Shown here: positions 32,246-41,623 of the stretch, in pieces
Layout: the number at the start of each line of letters is the position of its first letter
How positions within the stretch are numbered: the stretch's first letter is position 1
DNA from: an uncultured Lachnospiraceae bacterium
Lineage (GTDB): Bacteria; Bacillota; Clostridia; Lachnospirales; Lachnospiraceae
Direction of reading: 5' to 3'
Assembly (NCBI GenBank): GCA_934292725.1
Contig: CAKQXY010000010.1
Location: 1 to 64,000, forward strand
DNA: 64,000 nucleotides
Program-made: the position numbers and the translations under genes
The notes under the pieces: model-generated
Told to the model about the DNA's origin: nothing
Seen by the model: the letters and a program-made list of their open reading frames with translations, nothing else
Databases searched by the model: none

Positions 32246-33655
32246 ATGAGAAGAAAGAATTTAATGAGACTGACAGCTGCAATGGGAATGATGATGGCAT
32301 GCTCACAGGTGATGCAGGCAGCCGCACCTGTATGGGGCAATGAGACTGTGGAAGAAACAACGGCAGGCTCTCATGATGATTTGATAGAAATTCCAACGCT
32401 TGAGGATGAGGAATATCCTGTGGATCAGGGAAAGCAAAATTATGTCGATACAATTGTGCAGGCAGATAACCGTATCGGATCAATGTTAATGGAAAAGCTT
32501 ACGGCAGAGAATGAAAATGTATTTATTTCTTCATATAGTATTGCAGCAGCACTGACGCTTCTTAGTCACTGCTCTGAAAGCGGTGGACAGATTGAGCAGT
32601 TAAAAGAATTTCTTGGCTTAAACAATATGAGTGAGAGTGAGATTTTAGCAGCACAGGAAGAACTGGCAGCGCTTCTTGGAACAAATAAGGAAAATCAGGA
32701 AGATGAAGAAGATGAAAATGAAGCGTCATCAGATTCATCAGAGGAAGTAGTGAGTGTAGAAAGTGATGATTACAGCATTCCAAAGTCAATTTTAGAAACA
32801 GCAAATGCCATGTATGTGGATGAGAAAATGAAGATGTCATCTTCATTTGACGATCTGGCAGATATACTTTCAAATACATATCAGGCATCACTAAAGCGCT
32901 GTGATTTATCGTCAGAGGAAACAATGAATGAAATCAATGATTGGGTCAATGAGAAAACGCACGGGCTGATTCCATCAATTCTTGATGAACCAATGGATCC
33001 GAGTATTCGAATGACACTTTTAAATGCTGTCTATTTTAAGGCAGCATGGGTGAATGCATTCGAAAAAGAATTGACAGATAAGCAGATCTTCCACGGAAAA
33101 GAGGGTGATACATCTGTAGATATGATGCATCAGCAGGATCATTTTGAATATGCAGAAAATGATGAGTATCAGATGATTCGTCTGCCTTACCATGGCGGCT
33201 GTGAGATGACGGTTTATCTGCCAAAGGACAGCACAACATCTGACAAATGGAGCGAAAAAGATTATCTCTATCAGCTTGGGCTTGAGGCAGATAAGCAAGA
33301 GTGGGATAGCCGCGAAGTTTCTCTTTCAATGCCAAAGTTTGAGATGGAATATGGAAAAGAATTAAAAAATATATTAAAAGAACTTGGACTAGAGGCAATT
33401 TTTGATGGCTGTATTTATGACAGACTTACAGATGAAGAGATGGCAGTCGGATCAATCTACCATAAAACAGCAATCAAAAATGATGAAAACGGAACTGAGG
33501 CAGCAGCAGTAACTATGATTCTTATGGAAGCAATGGCACTTTTGCCAGAGGATGATATAGTTGAGATGAACATGGATCATCCATTTTACTTTACAATTTC
33601 TAATACACAGACAGGCTTAAAACTTTTTGAGGGATGCGTGTACAACCTTAAGTAA
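32246..33655 (+). CDS. Secreted serpin (serine protease inhibitor)
   Basis: A 469-residue serpin with a signal peptide (about 1-27; basic start, MGMMMACS hydrophobic part). The fold signatures are NVFISSYSIAAAL, LLNAVYFKAAW and the C-terminal DHPFYF. The hinge GTEAAAVT (416-423) has the small residues needed for loop insertion, so it is predicted inhibitory. Counting from Gly416 as P15 puts P1-P1' at Met430-Ala431, an elastase- or chymotrypsin-like specificity. An acidic insertion of about 30 residues (near 148-177) is unusual. It follows the ECF/anti-sigma pair by 144 bases with its own ECF-type promoter. A gut bacterium could use it against host or bacterial serine proteases. Confidence 0.9.
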   Translation: MRRKNLMRLTAAMGMMMACSQVMQAAAPVWGNETVEETTAGSHDDLIEIPTLEDEEYPVDQGKQNYVDTIVQADNRIGSMLMEKLTAENENVFISSYSIAAALTLLSHCSESGGQIEQLKEFLGLNNMSESEILAAQEELAALLGTNKENQEDEEDENEASSDSSEEVVSVESDDYSIPKSILETANAMYVDEKMKMSSSFDDLADILSNTYQASLKRCDLSSEETMNEINDWVNEKTHGLIPSILDEPMDPSIRMTLLNAVYFKAAWVNAFEKELTDKQIFHGKEGDTSVDMMHQQDHFEYAENDEYQMIRLPYHGGCEMTVYLPKDSTTSDKWSEKDYLYQLGLEADKQEWDSREVSLSMPKFEMEYGKELKNILKELGLEAIFDGCIYDRLTDEEMAVGSIYHKTAIKNDENGTEAAAVTMILMEAMALLPEDDIVEMNMDHPFYFTISNTQTGLKLFEGCVYNLK

Positions 33656-33670
33656 ATATAGTTAGTCAGA

Positions 33671-33719
33671 ACTCCATGAGCAAAAACGCGATTATTTTGC
33701 TCATGGGGTTGTTTTTTTT
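33671..33719. terminator. Bidirectional terminator between serpin and AraC genes
   Basis: ACTCCATGAGCAAAA (33671-33685) pairs with TTTTGCTCATGGGGT (from 33695), followed by a T tract; the other side also carries T-rich sequence for the minus gene. Confidence 0.8.
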
Positions 33720-34587
33720 ATTCTGTTTTTTTGGAGAGCATAGTCTTTTGGTAATGACCTGGTGTCACCTTTTTGTATCGTTTGAAGATGCGGTTAAAGT
33801 AACTTAGATCATTAAAGCCACATGAGTAGGCAACTTCTGTGATACTTTTCTGAGAAGAAGATAAAAGCTCACAGGCACATTCTATTCTGTAATAATTTAA
33901 ATAATCAATAGGAGATTTCCCTGTAATTGAGTGGAACAATCGGCAGAAATGTTCCGGAGAGAGATTTAAAACATCAGCAAGATCAGCAAGTGTCAGGCGT
34001 GATGCATAATTTTTTCTGATATAATTGAGTACAGTTTTAATTTGTTCGGTGCTCTTTGCATTTCTGCGCTCAGCCATATCAGTGACAGTATAGGAGTGAT
34101 CATGCAGAATTTGACCAAATAGCTGCCACATCAGTCCGACCGTAAAAAATTCGTAGCCAGTTGGACGCTTATTCATTATATCAAACATCTGACAGATCAG
34201 TTCACTGCAGTGAGTATCTTTTTCAAAAAAAGGATAAATAAGAGTATCAGTGTCGAAAAAGTCACAGTACTTTCTGTGAAGCAGTGCGCTGCTGCTTTCC
34301 ATAAAGCGGCTGGTGTCAAATACGAGACACTCATATATGCAGTTGTCGGGAACACCGCCATGGACGGCTCCGGCAGAAATGACGGCAGTATCACCCTTAT
34401 GCAAGGTATGAGTTTTCCCATCAACTGACAAAGAGAAGCTTCCGCTTAACACAAGCATAATCTCATGTTCAAGGTGCCAGTGAAAGGGCATTTCATACCG
34501 GGGATGACTTCTATCAACATAGTACAATTCAATTGGAAAACCAGAAGTTCCTCTGGCTGTGTTCTCATGCGAAGCTAGAAATTTCAT
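33718..34587 (-). CDS. AraC-family regulator of the fucose cluster
   Basis: A 289-residue AraC-type activator: N-terminal cupin (HWHLEHEIMLVLSG near 36-49, then a second beta strand set) and C-terminal HTH pair (SRLTLADLADVLNLSPEHFCRLF, ITEVAYSCGFNDLSYFNRIFKR). The start at 34587 follows GAAAGGAT. It is divergent from fucA and so probably activates the fucose genes; inducer by context would be fucose or fuculose phosphate. Confidence 0.85.
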   Translation of the reverse strand: MKFLASHENTARGTSGFPIELYYVDRSHPRYEMPFHWHLEHEIMLVLSGSFSLSVDGKTHTLHKGDTAVISAGAVHGGVPDNCIYECLVFDTSRFMESSSALLHRKYCDFFDTDTLIYPFFEKDTHCSELICQMFDIMNKRPTGYEFFTVGLMWQLFGQILHDHSYTVTDMAERRNAKSTEQIKTVLNYIRKNYASRLTLADLADVLNLSPEHFCRLFHSITGKSPIDYLNYYRIECACELLSSSQKSITEVAYSCGFNDLSYFNRIFKRYKKVTPGHYQKTMLSKKTE

Positions 34588-34663
34588 ATAAATCCTTTCA
34601 TAAATAAATGAGCACATGCTTAAATATTTTTGTGCACTTATCAATATAAACTAGAAAATATAG

Positions 34664-34679
34664 GTTTGTCTGGACAAAC
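34664..34679. promoter_or_regulatory. Dyad between the AraC gene and fucA
   Basis: GTTTGTC-TG-GACAAAC is a perfect 7-base inverted repeat (34664-34679). A TATAAT (34738-34743) with no -35 lies further toward fucA, as expected for an activated promoter. Regulator not proven. Confidence 0.45.
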
Positions 34680-34873
34680 TTGGGAAAAATACCAACAAAA
34701 ACAAAATGATTATACAGCAAAAATAACAAAATATCAATATAATACAATAGATAATCATGATAAACAATGACATAAACGAAAATGAAATGTATAATCAGGA
34801 TAGAAGGCTTGTAAAGATTCTCGCCAGATGTGTCTGACGGGGAGTGATATCAGTGAAAACAGGAGGTATGAAA

Positions 34874-35581
34874 ATGCAGATCGACGAGATTAAAGACCAA
34901 ATTTGTGATGTGTGTCACAAAATGTGGCAGTTGGGCTGGGTTGCAGCAAACGATGGAAATGTAAGTGTACGTTTGGATGATGGAACGTTTCTTGCAACAC
35001 CAACTGGAATGAGCAAGAGCTTTATCACACCAGATAAGCTGCTTCGTATCGATGCATCAGGAAACATTTTAGAGGGAGCACCGGGACTGCGCCCGTCAAG
35101 TGAGATTAAGATGCATATGAGATGCTACGAAAAACGTGACGATGTAAGGGCAGTTGTACATGCACATCCGCCGACAGCAACTGGTTTTGCGGTTGCACAC
35201 AGACCGATGGATATGTATAACATGATCGAGGATGTAGCTGCAATTGGAGCTGTTCCGCTTACACCATATGGAACACCGAGTACAACAGAGGTGCCGGACG
35301 CAATAGAGCCATATTTAAACGAGCATGATGTAATGCTTCTTGAAAATCATGGTGCATTAGCCGTTGGAAGTGATGTCATTACTGCTTATTATAGAATGGA
35401 AAGTCTTGAGCTGTGGGCAAAGATAACGCTTAATGCAATTTTGCTTGGCGGCAGCTACGATATTGACCGCAAGAATATCGATAAGCTGATCAATCTGCGT
35501 TCCTATTATCATATCACAGGAAAGCATCCAGGCTATAAAAAGTTTGAGCGCAAAGATGAAGGGGAACCAACTGATAAATAA
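34874..35581 (+). CDS. fucA: L-fuculose-1-phosphate aldolase-like class II aldolase
   Basis: Class II zinc aldolase of about 235 residues that splits L-fuculose-1-phosphate into DHAP and L-lactaldehyde. Motifs: NDGNVSVRL, TPTGMSK, HAHPPTATGFAVA (zinc His), ENHGALAVGSD. The start at 34874 has AGGAGGT 7 bases upstream; ATG at 34868 is too close. It begins a fucose operon with fucI 71 bases downstream. The related L-rhamnulose- or ribulose-phosphate branch is possible, but fucI settles the context. Confidence 0.85.
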   Translation: MQIDEIKDQICDVCHKMWQLGWVAANDGNVSVRLDDGTFLATPTGMSKSFITPDKLLRIDASGNILEGAPGLRPSSEIKMHMRCYEKRDDVRAVVHAHPPTATGFAVAHRPMDMYNMIEDVAAIGAVPLTPYGTPSTTEVPDAIEPYLNEHDVMLLENHGALAVGSDVITAYYRMESLELWAKITLNAILLGGSYDIDRKNIDKLINLRSYYHITGKHPGYKKFERKDEGEPTDK

Positions 35582-35652
35582 GCGCAGACAAAAAGATTTA
35601 AAATTTTATTGAATAAAATAGAGATCTATATAAATAGAAAGAGAGGATACTT

Positions 35653-37434
35653 ATGTTATATCCAAAGATTGGAATCCGCCCAGTTATTGATGGACGTTGG
35701 GGCGGTGTACGTGAAAGTCTTGAAGCTCAGACTATGGCAATGGCAGAGAACGCAGCAAAGCTGATCTCTGAGAATTTAAAATATCCGGATGGAACACCAG
35801 TACAGTGCGTAGTTGGCTGTACCACAATCGGTGGTGGTGCAGAGGCAGCACGCGTTGCAGAGCAGTTTTCCACACAGAACGTAACGGCAACATTATCTGT
35901 AACACCATGCTGGTGCTATGGAACAGAGACATTTGATATGGATCCAACCACAATTAAGGCTGTATGGGGATTCAATGGAACAGAGCGTCCAGGTGCTGTT
36001 TATTTGGCAGCAGTTTTGGCAGCACATGCACAGCGTGGTCTGCCGGCATTTTCCATCTATGGACATGATGTTCAGGATGCAAACGACACTTCAATTCCTG
36101 ATGATGTAGCAGAAAAGATTCTTCGTTTCGCACGAGGCGCAGTTGCAGCAGGCTGGATGCGCAATAAAGCATATGTTAATATCGGTGCAGTAACGATGGG
36201 AATTGCAGGAAGCTTCTGTGACGCAGATGTACTTCAGAAATATTTTGGTATTCGTGCAGAGTGGGTTGATGAGGTTGAGATTCTTCGCCGTATCACTATC
36301 GGAATTTATGATCATGAAGAGTACGAGAGAGCACTTGCATGGGTAAAGGAAAACTGCAGAGAAGGTTTTGATAAGAATGCAGGTAAGAATTTCCCAGATG
36401 TTATTACAAAATCAAAGGTAATTGCTCCTGATAAGGACTGGGAATTTATTGTAAAGATGACTCTTATTATGCGCGATATTCTTTATGGAAATCCGCGTCT
36501 TGATGAGCTTGGATGGCATGAAGAGGCACTGGGACGAAATGCAGTTGCCGGTGGTTTTCAGGGACAGAGACAGTGGACAGACTGGCTGCCAAATGCCGAC
36601 TTTACAGAGGCAATTTTAGCTTCCACATTTGACTGGAATGGACCAAAGGCACCGACTCCGTTCGCGACAGAAAATGATACATGCAACGGAATTGCAATGC
36701 TTCTTGGAAATCTGATTTCTGGTTCAGCACCGTGCTTCCATGATGTGCGTACATACTGGAGTCCAGAGGCGTGTGAGCGCGTAACCGGACATAAGCCAGA
36801 CGGTGTAGCTTCAAACGGATTTATCCATCTGATCAATTCTGGTGCGACAGCACTTGATGGATCTGGCGCATGTGTTGACGAGAATGGAAATCATGTGATG
36901 AAGCCATTCTGGGAGATGAAGGAAGAGGATATCAAGAGTTGTCTTGAAGCAACTGATTGGTGCAGAGCAGATTATGAATATTTCCGCGGCGGCGGCTATT
37001 CAAGTCATTTCCGCTGCCACGCAGAGATGCCAGTAACGATGCTTCGTTTTAATATTATTGACGGAGTTGGCCCAGTGCTTCAGATCGCAGAGGGCTGGAC
37101 AGCAGATCTGCCGGATGAGATTCACAATCCAATTGATAAGCGTACAGATCCGACATGGCCTACTACATGGTTCTGCCCGAGACTTACAGGTGAGGGCGCA
37201 TTTACCGATGTTTACAGCGTAATGGCAAACTGGGGTGCAAACCACGGCGTTACAGTATATGGACATGTTGGTGCAGACTTGATTACACTGGCAAGTATGC
37301 TTCGCATTCCAGTAACAATGCATAACGTAGAGAAGGAGAAGGTCTTCCGTCCGCATTCATGGGCAAGCTTCGGAACGCAGGATGTTCAGGCAGCTGATTA
37401 TGCGGCATGCAAGAACTACGGACCGTTATATTAA
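35653..37434 (+). CDS. fucI: L-fucose isomerase
   Basis: FucI interconverts L-fucose and L-fuculose with Mn2+. The 593-residue protein (family about 590) shows the N-terminal RPVIDGRWGGVRESLE, TPCWCYGTETFD, SIYGHDVQDAND, and the C-terminal metal-binding region. GAGAGGA precedes the ATG. It lies after fucA; the fuculokinase step is not encoded nearby. D-arabinose is a known alternative substrate. Confidence 0.93.
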   Translation: MLYPKIGIRPVIDGRWGGVRESLEAQTMAMAENAAKLISENLKYPDGTPVQCVVGCTTIGGGAEAARVAEQFSTQNVTATLSVTPCWCYGTETFDMDPTTIKAVWGFNGTERPGAVYLAAVLAAHAQRGLPAFSIYGHDVQDANDTSIPDDVAEKILRFARGAVAAGWMRNKAYVNIGAVTMGIAGSFCDADVLQKYFGIRAEWVDEVEILRRITIGIYDHEEYERALAWVKENCREGFDKNAGKNFPDVITKSKVIAPDKDWEFIVKMTLIMRDILYGNPRLDELGWHEEALGRNAVAGGFQGQRQWTDWLPNADFTEAILASTFDWNGPKAPTPFATENDTCNGIAMLLGNLISGSAPCFHDVRTYWSPEACERVTGHKPDGVASNGFIHLINSGATALDGSGACVDENGNHVMKPFWEMKEEDIKSCLEATDWCRADYEYFRGGGYSSHFRCHAEMPVTMLRFNIIDGVGPVLQIAEGWTADLPDEIHNPIDKRTDPTWPTTWFCPRLTGEGAFTDVYSVMANWGANHGVTVYGHVGADLITLASMLRIPVTMHNVEKEKVFRPHSWASFGTQDVQAADYAACKNYGPLY

Positions 37435-37458
37435 ATCCATTACAGTTCATTTCAGAAA

Positions 37459-39135
37459 ATGGCAAAAAAATATTCGAGTGTGTTGATCATTTTTCTGTGT
37501 GCCATATTTATAACCTGTGTCTTTGGACATAGGGGTGTAAGTATGGCATCACAGAATGAAAAACAACAAAAAAATAATTCAGATAATTTAACGGTGCAGA
37601 TGGAGTATTACCAGTATAACGTCTGTGCCTCCTGCCACCCAGAGGACGATTTCTTTGCAGTTGTGTCGGGTACAATAAGTCCAATCAAGCAGGAATATCC
37701 ATATGAGATTGCAGTTTATAATACATTTCGTGCAGAAGATAAAAGTCGCTTTGAAAAGAGACTGCAAGATCTGGGGTTAAAAGAAGCAGATGTAAGTCTG
37801 CCGACTTTGATTATGATTTCAGAAGATTCAGAAGCTTTAGTTTGTCTTAGCGGATTGGATGAGATTAAAGAAAAGCTTGAAGATACACTTAAGCAGGCTG
37901 CACAGCCAGAGCAATCTGTTTCTGGTGAAGCGGCACTTGAATCGGATGAAAAAACACAGACTGTAACTCAGGCAGAAAACGAAAATCAGATTGAGACACA
38001 GTCATCTAATACCGATTGGAAAGAGCAGCTTCGTGAAGCTGTTTCTAAAGATAAAAGCACAGACTCTGTTATTTTATATTTTTCTACTGTTTCCTGCACT
38101 GACTGCAGTGAAGTAAAATCGCTTTTGAAAAAGATGACTGAAGAGCAGACAGCAAAAAAGCCTCTTGTAATACATGAGTTTAATATTGCAGAGGGAGATA
38201 ATGTAGTTTTGCTGCAGAAGTTGTTTTCAATCTATGGTGTTGCATCAGATAAGCAGCAGGTTCCGATTGTTTTCTTTAGTGGCGGTTATTTAAGCGGAGC
38301 AAAGGCTGTAACACAAGAACTAGAACAAAAGTGGAAAGATGATGAGCTTACTGGATTTAATCTTGAAAATATACTGTCAGATGATGCTTCTTGGCAGGAA
38401 GAAAATAAAGATCAGGCATCTTTTAAGACTTATATAGGACTTGCAGCAGCAGGTTTTGTTAACGGAGTCAATCCGTGTGGTGCTTCTATGCTTTTGATGC
38501 TGCTTGCAGCGATTGCAATGTCAGGACGTTCTGTTATAAAAACAGGGTGTGCCTATCTTGCAGGAAAGTTTGCAGCATACTGTGCGATGGGAATGGGATT
38601 ATACAAACTTTTCATGGCGATAGGGCAGGATATATTTTTAAGCATCAGCAATGTACTTACATGGATTTTTGCAGCAGTATTTTTTATACTTGCGATATTA
38701 TATCTTGTTGATTTTGTCAATGTAAAGCGAAAGCAGTACGGAAAAATACGAATGCAGCTTCCCACAGCGCTTCGTAAATGGAATCATGAGCGCATTGAAA
38801 AGGCATCTAAAATAAATGCAAAGTGGATGATTCCGGCAGCAGTTGTTTTAGGAATTGTGATTTCAGCAGGCGAATTTTTTTGCACGGGACAAGTATATTT
38901 AGCTGCTATTCTTTACATGATGAAGATGCAGCAGGAAATGAAGCTTCAGACAAATGCAGCATTTATTGTTTATGTAACGGCGATGTGCATACCAAGCTTT
39001 TTGATTGTATTAGTAATCGAAAAGACAAAAAATGTAATTCGTATGTCAAATAAAACTTTAGAATGGCTTCCAGCTATTAAGCTTGTAACTGCAATTGTAT
39101 TTTTTATATTTGCCGTATTCATGCTTATACAATAA
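37459..39135 (+). CDS. Membrane thiol-disulfide protein: two thioredoxin-like domains plus CcdA/DsbD channel
   Basis: A 558-residue protein with an N-terminal signal anchor (8-25), a first thioredoxin-like domain with a CASC site (Cys56, Cys59), a linker rich in Gln/Glu, a second with CTDC (Cys213, Cys216), and a C-terminal CcdA/DsbD-type membrane domain (from about 328) with its two redox cysteines (NPCG in the first segment, FFCTGQ in a later one). It would pass reducing power across the membrane to extracytoplasmic disulfides. It follows fucI by 24 bases with no good binding site, so it may be coupled to it. Why it sits in the fucose locus is unclear. Confidence 0.8.
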   Translation: MAKKYSSVLIIFLCAIFITCVFGHRGVSMASQNEKQQKNNSDNLTVQMEYYQYNVCASCHPEDDFFAVVSGTISPIKQEYPYEIAVYNTFRAEDKSRFEKRLQDLGLKEADVSLPTLIMISEDSEALVCLSGLDEIKEKLEDTLKQAAQPEQSVSGEAALESDEKTQTVTQAENENQIETQSSNTDWKEQLREAVSKDKSTDSVILYFSTVSCTDCSEVKSLLKKMTEEQTAKKPLVIHEFNIAEGDNVVLLQKLFSIYGVASDKQQVPIVFFSGGYLSGAKAVTQELEQKWKDDELTGFNLENILSDDASWQEENKDQASFKTYIGLAAAGFVNGVNPCGASMLLMLLAAIAMSGRSVIKTGCAYLAGKFAAYCAMGMGLYKLFMAIGQDIFLSISNVLTWIFAAVFFILAILYLVDFVNVKRKQYGKIRMQLPTALRKWNHERIEKASKINAKWMIPAAVVLGIVISAGEFFCTGQVYLAAILYMMKMQQEMKLQTNAAFIVYVTAMCIPSFLIVLVIEKTKNVIRMSNKTLEWLPAIKLVTAIVFFIFAVFMLIQ

Positions 39136-39185
39136 ATCTAGCTTAATGCCTGCCGCAGACAATAGCGCCGGCAGCAGGTATTATG

Positions 39186-39482
39186 TCAGTCTTTTGTAAG
39201 CTCTGCATGATCAATAGGTTCAATGCCAGTATATTCTTCAAGCAAAGCAAAATCAGGTGTGCCATTTGTGATCATATCGGTCAGCTTTGCGACCAGATAT
39301 TGACGGGCAGCGCCACGATGAATATAGCAAGGCTGAGGGTCTTTGTAGAGATCCATGCAGGTTGCAAGAATTGTTTCTTCGCTAAGCGGTATATCACTAA
39401 GCGGTCCACGGTAAAGCTCGATATTTTCAGCCGAAAGAACCAGTTCTGGCACAGACGCTTTCTTTTTTCCAAAGTGAAACAT
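39186..39482 (-). CDS. Conserved small hypothetical protein (98 residues)
   Basis: A mostly helical 98-residue protein with a basic start (MFHFGKKKASVPEL) and the stretch ILATCMDLYKDPQPCYIHRGAARQYLV; no membrane segment. AAAGGAGA lies before the ATG, supporting translation. It is alone on the minus strand between the DsbD-like gene and the fucoside transporter. I do not recognise the family. Confidence 0.6.
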   Translation of the reverse strand: MFHFGKKKASVPELVLSAENIELYRGPLSDIPLSEETILATCMDLYKDPQPCYIHRGAARQYLVAKLTDMITNGTPDFALLEEYTGIEPIDHAELTKD

Positions 39483-39611
39483 AGGTAATCTCCTTTATAA
39501 GATATGTTTTAATGTCGAAATAAAGACTAACCTTAGTATATCACTTGGACACAAAAAAGGGAATAGATTACATTGCTTTTGGGGAAGTGATGTCGAAAAA
39601 AGTGATAAAGG

Positions 39612-39676
39612 TGTGAAAGAAATGTGTCAAAAATGTGAAGAAATATGTTGCAAAGTGAGAAACAATTGTTTATAAT
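39612..39676 (+). promoter_or_regulatory. Promoter of the fucoside transporter with phased upstream repeats
   Basis: TTGCAA (39648-39653), 17 bases, TATAAT (39671-39676). Upstream, TGTG-type words recur at 39612, 39623 and 39634 (11-base steps) and TATG at 39644, a helically phased array of the kind bound by regulators. The remaining 140 bases of leader to the ATG hold a run of AAAG and a strong binding site but no recognisable riboswitch. Confidence 0.6.
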
Positions 39677-39815
39677 AAAGATAGCGTCATTCAAAAGCTA
39701 CGTTAAAGCGTAAAAAGTAACAAAAAACACTTTTTAAGAACATACCTGAGAGATGGCATATATGCAGTGGAAGGTATGAAAAGAAAGAAGAAAAATCAAA
39801 AGGGAGGAATTTCAA

Positions 39816-41468
39816 ATGAGAAAGTTCACAAAGGCAGCAGCAATGCTCTGCGCAGCAGCAATGGTAATCCCGTCCGCATCTGTATTTGCAGCAGAAGACG
39901 GCGGTGCATCTGAGCTTACAGAAGTAGGTACATATCCGATCAGTGAGGAGCCGCTTGAGTTCACAATGTTCCGTACCAACATGCCAAACGTAGAAGACTT
40001 CCAGACAAACGACTTCACAAAGTATATGGAAGATCTGACCAACATCAAGTTCACCTTCGAGGCAGCTGCACGTGATGACCGTGCTGAGAAGCTGAACATG
40101 GAGTTCAATACTAATACTTATCCAGACGTTATCATGCACTATGCACCAGACGCAGCAAAGTGGGGCGTTGAGGAAGGCATCCTGATTCCACTGGATGATC
40201 TGATTGAGGCAAATATGCCAAACTACATGGAGAAGATGGGTCAGTATCTTGATCAGATGAGAGAAACTGATGGACATATTTATCAGCTTGCTGGCCTGAA
40301 TGAGTGCTATCATTGCCAGTATGCTCGTAAGATGTGGGTAAATACACATTATCTTGAGGAGATGGGTGTAGAAGTTCCGCAGACAACTGAGGAGTTCTAT
40401 GAGGTATGTAAGAAGTTCGTAGAGACATATCCTGACAAGATCGCAATCGGCGGCGCAAGCTCAGGCTGGTATGTTGATTTTGTAGCATGGCTGATGGGTT
40501 CCTTCACACTTGATTCCGGTGAATATGGAAAGCTTGCTTTAACTCCAGACGGAGAGATTGTTAGTGCGGCTACCACCGAGGAGTGGAGAGAGGGTCTTCG
40601 CTACATCAAGAGCCTGTATGATATCGGTGCAATTTATGATGGAAACTTTACGCAGGATGCAGAGCAGCTACGTACAATCATGAATCAGGAAGATGTTCCA
40701 GTTCTGTTCGTTCCATTTGGAACCATTTCTGATGGAATTGATTCTGATTCCAACAATGAAGTTTACAGACAGTATCAGTGTATTTCTCCTCTGGAAGGAC
40801 CAGATGGAACACGCATTACACCATACTTCAAGTATAGTGGTCTTGAGACAGGAAGCTTTTCTATTACAGACAAGTGTTCAAATCCGGCAGCAGTTCTTCG
40901 CTGGGTAGATTATTTCTTCTCTGAGAAAGGTGATATCTCCGCACAGTTTGGTGCTGATGAAGGAAAAGACTGGGTATGGGAGCCAAACGATGGCTCTGTA
41001 GGCTTAAATGGTGAGCCGGCTATGTATAAGATCTCTGATGAGGCTCAGTATTCTTCTGAGGTACAGAATCATGACTGGCAGGATCTTGTAATCCGTTATG
41101 CACCGGCTGATTATCGTCTGGGCGCTGCAACTGATCCGGATGTAGATACTGGTACAAGTGCAGGTCTTGAGAAACTTCTGTATGATGCAACAAAGGAAAA
41201 GCAGGAGCCATACGGACAGAAGCCAGAGAATGGTGATCTTGATGTATTGCCAGATCTTAAGATGACAGCTGATGAGTCTACCGAGCTGCAGACTATTCAG
41301 GTTGAGGTTAAGAATTATATCAATAGTGCAAAGGTTGCATTTATTACTGGAACAAAGAGCCTTGATGATGATTGGGATACCTATCTGAAGGAACTTGATG
41401 CATGTGGTCTTCAGACTATGATCGATATCTATCAGGCAGCATATGACAGACAGTTTAAGGCTGAATAA
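39816..41468 (+). CDS. Extracellular solute-binding protein (ABC, oligosaccharide type)
   Basis: A 550-residue binding protein with a clear signal peptide (MRKFTKAAAMLCAAAMVIPS, cleavage after ASVFA), then the two-lobed type seen in LplA-like oligosaccharide receptors. No lipobox cysteine, so attachment is not through a lipid unless elsewhere. GGGAGGAA lies before the ATG. With the two permeases and GH29 it is expected to catch fucosylated oligosaccharides; the actual ligand is inferred. A hairpin follows at 41515. Confidence 0.9.
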   Translation: MRKFTKAAAMLCAAAMVIPSASVFAAEDGGASELTEVGTYPISEEPLEFTMFRTNMPNVEDFQTNDFTKYMEDLTNIKFTFEAAARDDRAEKLNMEFNTNTYPDVIMHYAPDAAKWGVEEGILIPLDDLIEANMPNYMEKMGQYLDQMRETDGHIYQLAGLNECYHCQYARKMWVNTHYLEEMGVEVPQTTEEFYEVCKKFVETYPDKIAIGGASSGWYVDFVAWLMGSFTLDSGEYGKLALTPDGEIVSAATTEEWREGLRYIKSLYDIGAIYDGNFTQDAEQLRTIMNQEDVPVLFVPFGTISDGIDSDSNNEVYRQYQCISPLEGPDGTRITPYFKYSGLETGSFSITDKCSNPAAVLRWVDYFFSEKGDISAQFGADEGKDWVWEPNDGSVGLNGEPAMYKISDEAQYSSEVQNHDWQDLVIRYAPADYRLGAATDPDVDTGTSAGLEKLLYDATKEKQEPYGQKPENGDLDVLPDLKMTADESTELQTIQVEVKNYINSAKVAFITGTKSLDDDWDTYLKELDACGLQTMIDIYQAAYDRQFKAE

Positions 41469-41514
41469 GCTGATGTGTAATATACTGTGGCAGATGATCT
41501 GACTAGGGAGGAGG

Positions 41515-41538
41515 CAGGTGGAACTTCCACCTGTCTTT
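41515..41538 (+). terminator. Hairpin after the solute-binding protein gene
   Basis: CAGGTGGAA (41515-41523) pairs with TTCCACCTG (41525-41533), followed by TCTTTTC. It may partly stop transcription or protect the upstream message, giving more binding protein than permease. Confidence 0.65.
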
Positions 41539-41623
41539 TCTAATGACTTTTGATCGTAACGTGTGAATGAGAAGTCAGAATAAAAGTGCTGTCATGAAAA
41601 AACAAAAAGGAGGTAACCTGATC

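Noticed and set aside
39687..40349. Minus-strand 220-codon frame opposite the solute-binding protein
   Set aside because: Antisense to a gene with a clear signal peptide; composition is not protein-like.
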